From assembly GCA_938003685.1 (NCBI GenBank), contig CALKXT010000047.1:1-64000 (forward strand): 64,000 nucleotides of DNA, given 5' to 3'. The position numbers and the translations under genes are program-made. A model generated the notes under the pieces. The model worked only from the letters and a program-made list of their open reading frames with translations, was not told where the DNA came from and did no database searches. Source of the stretch: an uncultured Sulfitobacter sp. Lineage in GTDB: Bacteria; Pseudomonadota; Alphaproteobacteria; Rhodobacterales; Rhodobacteraceae. Below, piece after piece: positions 59,834 to 64,000 of this stretch; the first letter of the stretch is position 1, and every line of letters begins with the position of its first letter.

Positions 59834-60787
59834 ATGAACTGGATCACCAATTACGTCCGGCCACACATCAACTCGATTTTTTCGCGTCGTGAAACGCCAG
59901 ATAACTTGTGGACCAAATGCGATGACTGCGGCACCATGCTGTTTCACCGCGAGGTTGCTGAAAATCTAAACGTCTGCACAAGCTGTGGCCACCACATGGC
60001 GATTTCTCCACGTGAGCGGTTTAAGACGTTGTTTGATGGCGGGATTTTCACCGAAGTATCAGTTCCTGCACCGACAGCGGACCCTCTGAATTTCCGTGAC
60101 CAAAAGAAATACCCTGACCGTTTGAAAGCTGCCCAAAAGCAAACCAGCGAATCTGAGGCGATGTTGGTAGCCACGGGTGAAATGGGACGCACGCCAATTG
60201 TTGCTGCGGGCCAAGATTTTTCATTCATGGCTGGTTCCATGGGGATGTATGTCGGCAACGCCATCATCGCTGCCGCCGAAGAAGCCGTGAAGCTTAAGCG
60301 CCCGTTGATCTTGTTCTCTGCTGCTGGCGGTGCGCGCATGCAGGAAGGGATTTTGTCCTTGATGCAGATGCCACGTACCACTGTGGCCGTTCAAATGCTG
60401 AAAGAGGCCGGGTTGCCTTATATCGTTGTGCTCACTCACCCGACAACCGGTGGGGTAACGGCCAGCTATGCAATGTTAGGTGATGTTCACATCGCTGAAC
60501 CGAACGCTTTGATCTGCTTTGCCGGTCCGCGCGTGATCGAACAGACAATCCGTGAAAAATTACCCGAAGGGTTCCAGCGCGCTGAATATCTACTGGATCA
60601 CGGCATGCTTGATCGTGTGACACCGCGTACAGAATTGCGGGATGAATTGATCAATATCACACGGATGTTGCTTGGTCTTACGCCTGCGATACGCGGAGAT
60701 TTACCACCGCCAAGTGACGATACTGCACTGCCCCAAAAGGATGCAGACACCGAAGTTGTGGACGCAAAGGCAGATGCCCCCAAATGA
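59834..60787 (+). CDS. accD: Acetyl-CoA carboxylase carboxyltransferase subunit beta
   Basis: Zinc ribbon [27 protein letters not shown] and AccD core ([17 protein letters not shown]). Confidence 0.96.
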   Translation: MNWITNYVRPHINSIFSRRETPDNLWTKCDDCGTMLFHREVAENLNVCTSCGHHMAISPRERFKTLFDGGIFTEVSVPAPTADPLNFRDQKKYPDRLKAAQKQTSESEAMLVATGEMGRTPIVAAGQDFSFMAGSMGMYVGNAIIAAAEEAVKLKRPLILFSAAGGARMQEGILSLMQMPRTTVAVQMLKEAGLPYIVVLTHPTTGGVTASYAMLGDVHIAEPNALICFAGPRVIEQTIREKLPEGFQRAEYLLDHGMLDRVTPRTELRDELINITRMLLGLTPAIRGDLPPPSDDTALPQKDADTEVVDAKADAPK

Positions 60788-62058
60788 CGGGCCAGACATC
60801 GGACGCCATCCTTGCACGGATGTTGGCGCTACACCCTAAGATCATCGATCTCACGTTGGACCGGATGTGGCGTCTGCTAGAGGCGCTTGGCAATCCTCAG
60901 AATGATCTGCCGCCTGTGATCCACATTGCAGGAACAAATGGCAAAGGATCAACCCAAGCGATGATCCGTGCCGGGCTAGAGGCGATGGGAAAGTCCGTTC
61001 ACGCCTATACCTCACCGCATTTGGCGCGGTTTCATGAACGCATCCGCGTTGCCGGATCCCTGATTGACGAAGACGACCTCACAGCGGTCTTAGACGAATG
61101 TTACGCGGCCAATGGCGGCGAAAGCATCACGTACTTTGAGATCACGACATGTGCGGCCATTTTGGCGTTCGCGCGGACCCCTGCGGATTATACGCTGCTT
61201 GAGGTCGGCCTAGGTGGGCGCTTGGATGCAACCAATGTGGTGGACACACCCGCGCTGACGATCATCACGCCTGTTTCTGTCGACCATCAGCAATTCTTGG
61301 GTGAAACTTTGCCCGAGATCGCAGGCGAAAAGGCGGGGATCATCAAACGCCTTATTCCTTGCGTGGTTGGTCCACAGGAAGAAGCGGGTTTGGACGTTAT
61401 TGAAGCCGTGGCCGCCCGTCATGGTGCGCCGCTGTTGGCATACGGTCAGCACTGGCATGTATCCTCCGAAGCTGGGCGGATGGTCTATCAAGATGAACGT
61501 GGTTTGCTTGATCTGCCGCGTCCCAATTTGCCCGGTGATCACCAGATCATGAACGCAGGTGCCGCATTGGCCGCACTGCGCCATCTGGGTGCCGATGATA
61601 CAGCCTGCGAGGCCGCAGTGACCAAGGCATATTGGCCTGCACGTATGCAGCGTCTTACGGCGGGCCCACTGATCGATATCGCTGGTAAGGCTGAGCTTTG
61701 GCTTGATGGTGGGCACAACCCGGCAGCGGGTGACGCACTGGCTGCCGTTTTGGCGGCTGGTGTCAAACGTCCCACTCATTTGATCTGTGGTATGCTCAAC
61801 ACCAAAGACATCACAGGATATATGCGCCCGCTTGCGGCCCATGCTGACACACTGCACGCGGTTTCCATCCCCGGTGAGGCGGCAACGCTTTCTGCTGCTG
61901 AGACTGCGACCGCCGCGCGTGAGGTCGGTCTGATTGCATTCGAAGCGGAGGACGTGACGCACGCGCTAAGCACTATTGTCGCCGATGATCCAACAGCACG
62001 TGTGCTGATCTGCGGATCATTGTACCTTGCCGGCAACGTGTTGCGCGAAAACAGCTAA
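60784..62058 (+). CDS. folC: Bifunctional folylpolyglutamate/dihydrofolate synthase
   Basis: [53 protein letters not shown]. Confidence 0.95.
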   Translation: MTGQTSDAILARMLALHPKIIDLTLDRMWRLLEALGNPQNDLPPVIHIAGTNGKGSTQAMIRAGLEAMGKSVHAYTSPHLARFHERIRVAGSLIDEDDLTAVLDECYAANGGESITYFEITTCAAILAFARTPADYTLLEVGLGGRLDATNVVDTPALTIITPVSVDHQQFLGETLPEIAGEKAGIIKRLIPCVVGPQEEAGLDVIEAVAARHGAPLLAYGQHWHVSSEAGRMVYQDERGLLDLPRPNLPGDHQIMNAGAALAALRHLGADDTACEAAVTKAYWPARMQRLTAGPLIDIAGKAELWLDGGHNPAAGDALAAVLAAGVKRPTHLICGMLNTKDITGYMRPLAAHADTLHAVSIPGEAATLSAAETATAAREVGLIAFEAEDVTHALSTIVADDPTARVLICGSLYLAGNVLRENS

Positions 62059-62170
62059 TCCACAGTATTTTGCGCGCCATAGTGCGCCAACATCCATATC
62101 TGGTCTAAACCCATTCTCAATTCAGGCGCGATATTTCCGTGCAATAACTGAAAAGAATTAGGTGAGCAGC

Positions 62171-62365
62171 ATGAACAAACAGACCAAAACAGCAAGATTG
62201 CCGTCGACGAGAACGGATGAAACGAAAAAATCTCAGACGATTTTTATCGCTGTTGGTTTGGCAATTGTGCTGGGCGGTTTGTGGGTGTTGTACGATACGG
62301 ATGGCCCGTATCATCCAGAAATTCCTGTGACTGATACGCTGCAACACAACAGCGTAGATTCATAA
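62171..62365 (+). CDS. Small single-TM hypothetical protein (64 aa)
   Basis: ATG start at 62171 followed by one hydrophobic helix (IFIAVGLAIVLGGLWVLY); isolated between folC and zapE. Confidence 0.55.
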   Translation: MNKQTKTARLPSTRTDETKKSQTIFIAVGLAIVLGGLWVLYDTDGPYHPEIPVTDTLQHNSVDS

Positions 62366-62375
62366 TCAGACGTTT

Positions 62376-63440
62376 TTAACTGCCCCACCCGTCAGCTTGC
62401 ATTTCACGCAGGCGCGACGCGGTGCGTTCAAATTCGAACGTGCCTTCACCCTCAATATACAGCATTTCAGGCTTTGCTGCGGCTGAACAGATCAACCGCA
62501 CACGTGCCTCATAAAGTGCGTCAATAAGGGTGACGAACCGTTTTGCCTCATTGAAATTGGAACGTCCAAGGCTCGGAATATCATCCAGCAACAAAACGCG
62601 TACGGCCTCTGCCAACGCCAGATAATCAGCTGCACCTAGGGCTGTGCCGCATAAAGCATGGAACTGCGCCCGCGCCATACCATTGCGAAAGGCGGGTATG
62701 ACGACATCACGCCCCTTAACGCGCAAGGTCAGCGGCGTACCTGGCCCACCAGCCAAATCATCCCAAACCGCATTCATTGCCGCGCGACTTTCCGCATTGA
62801 CCGGGGTGAAATATACTTGTGTGCCTGACAGGCGATCCTGACGGTAATCCGTTGGACTCGCCAACTCATGCACAACCATTTTCTCTTTGATTAACTCAAT
62901 GAAGGGCACGAACAAATCGCGGTTTAGTCCGTGCTTATACAATTCATCCGGCAACCGGTTTGAGGTTGTAACGACAACTACACCAGCCGCAAATAAGGCT
63001 TGAAACAAGCGCCCTACAATCATCGCATCGGTGATGTCGCTGATCTGCATTTCATCAAAAGCCAGCAACCTCACAGAAGCTGCGACATCGGCTGCAACGG
63101 GGGCGATCGCATCATCAACGCCGGTTTTTCGCGCCTCGTGCATCGCATTGTGAATTTCCTGCATGAATGCATGAAAATGCACGCGCCGCGATGGGATGTC
63201 AGTCAGGTGCTCAACAAACATGTCCATCAACATGGATTTTCCACGACCGACACCTCCCCACAGATACAATCCCTTTGGAGGCTCAGGCGCTTTGCGAAAC
63301 AGTCCTTTTTTGACTGGCTGCAACAATGCATCGCGAATTCGGTCAAATTCTGACAACACGGCTACTTGTGCGGGGTCAGATTGCAAGTCACCTGAAGCAA
63401 TCAGGGAGTCGTATGTTTCTCGAAGGCTGCTCATTCTCAT
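62376..63440 (-). CDS. zapE: Cell division protein ZapE (AFG1-like ATPase)
   Basis: GLYLWGGVGRGKSMLMDMF Walker A, RVHFHAFM, LLAFDEMQISDITDAMI. Confidence 0.93.
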   Translation of the reverse strand: MRMSSLRETYDSLIASGDLQSDPAQVAVLSEFDRIRDALLQPVKKGLFRKAPEPPKGLYLWGGVGRGKSMLMDMFVEHLTDIPSRRVHFHAFMQEIHNAMHEARKTGVDDAIAPVAADVAASVRLLAFDEMQISDITDAMIVGRLFQALFAAGVVVVTTSNRLPDELYKHGLNRDLFVPFIELIKEKMVVHELASPTDYRQDRLSGTQVYFTPVNAESRAAMNAVWDDLAGGPGTPLTLRVKGRDVVIPAFRNGMARAQFHALCGTALGAADYLALAEAVRVLLLDDIPSLGRSNFNEAKRFVTLIDALYEARVRLICSAAAKPEMLYIEGEGTFEFERTASRLREMQADGWGS

Positions 63441-63550
63441 GGCTTAGCGCGGGATGGGCAGATTGGGAAGGTCGCCGGTGATCTGACATATCAATTCCTC
63501 TGTGTACCCACGCACATATGCTGAATTGACGCAGGTCGGTATTCTTCGCA

Positions 63551-64000
63551 ATGTCACCCAAACACTTGTTGATCGGACGTGCCTTGGAAAAATCTCACAC
63601 ACCGCTTTTTACCCCGGTCCTGATGGTCGGTTGTATCATCATAATGGTTAGCTTTGCTGTGCGCGCGTCTTTTGGTGTTTTCCAAATTCCAATCGCAGAG
63701 GAGTTCGGCTGGCTGCGCAGTGAATTTTCATTGGCAATTGCGATCCAAAATCTGGCGTGGGGGATCGGGCAGCCGATATTTGGGGCGCTGGCAGAAAAGA
63801 TTGGCGACAGACGGGCAATCATTATCGGTGCTATTATCTATGCATTGGGTTTGATGATGTCTGCCAATTCTGGGACGCCTATTGAGCATCAAACCTATGC
63901 CTGGCTGGTAGGCTTTGGTATCGCGGGGACGGGCTTTGGTGTGGTTTTAGCCGTTGTAGGGCGCGCGTCGTCTGATGAAAATCGTTCTATGTCACTGGGC
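63551..64000 (+). CDS. MFS transporter, N-terminal part (3' end outside window)
   Basis: ATG at 63551 opens a frame with no stop to the window end: MSPKHLLIGRALEKSHTPLFTPVLMVGCIIIMVSFAVRASFGVFQIPIAEEFGWLRSEFSLAIAIQNLAWGIGQPIFGALAEKIGDRRAI... Not in the supplied ORF track. Confidence 0.88.
   Translation, partial: MSPKHLLIGRALEKSHTPLFTPVLMVGCIIIMVSFAVRASFGVFQIPIAEEFGWLRSEFSLAIAIQNLAWGIGQPIFGALAEKIGDRRAIIIGAIIYALGLMMSANSGTPIEHQTYAWLVGFGIAGTGFGVVLAVVGRASSDENRSMSLG

Noticed and set aside
1-64000. Mobile elements, CRISPR arrays, phage or defence islands
   Set aside because: No transposase, integrase, repeat array, terminal repeats or known defence gene was recognised; gene order is housekeeping-like.

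Overview
The window is a gene-dense chromosomal segment from an alphaproteobacterium. Gene content and order look like Rhodobacterales/roseobacter (inference). No rRNA, tRNA, CRISPR array, prophage or transposase was recognised. From left to right: (1) an almost contiguous aerobic cobalamin operon, cobN(3' end)-G-H-I-J-[K on the opposite strand]-L-E-M-B-A-DUF1636-F (1-10405); (2) arfB, a small anti-Shine-Dalgarno-bearing RNA/mini-ORF candidate, and a YhhQ-type queuosine precursor transporter; (3) a phytase-like esterase, MepA, an MFS transporter, a thioesterase, YggT, RecQ, YaaA and a hybrid histidine kinase; (4) an alpha-2-macroglobulin/PBP1C pair and a DUF1007/NicO metal-transport pair; (5) a tightly overlapping MoxR-DUF58-DUF4159-GATase-like operon; (6) DUF1285, GST, PhyH, PolA, DUF2459, a zinc finger and DUF1203; (7) gpmI-envC-ctpA and an RND pump; (8) ilvD, a very unusual ~1035-aa ABC-exporter-like protein with every NBD catalytic motif degenerate, a ~290-aa insertion and a C-terminal cNMP-binding-like domain, translationally coupled to a CPBP intramembrane protease with intact motifs; (9) accD, folC, zapE and a truncated MFS gene. 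The strongest candidates for something undescribed are the pseudo-ABC/cNMP/CPBP pair (55772-59775) and the small RNA/mini-ORF at about 10910-11100 on the minus strand.
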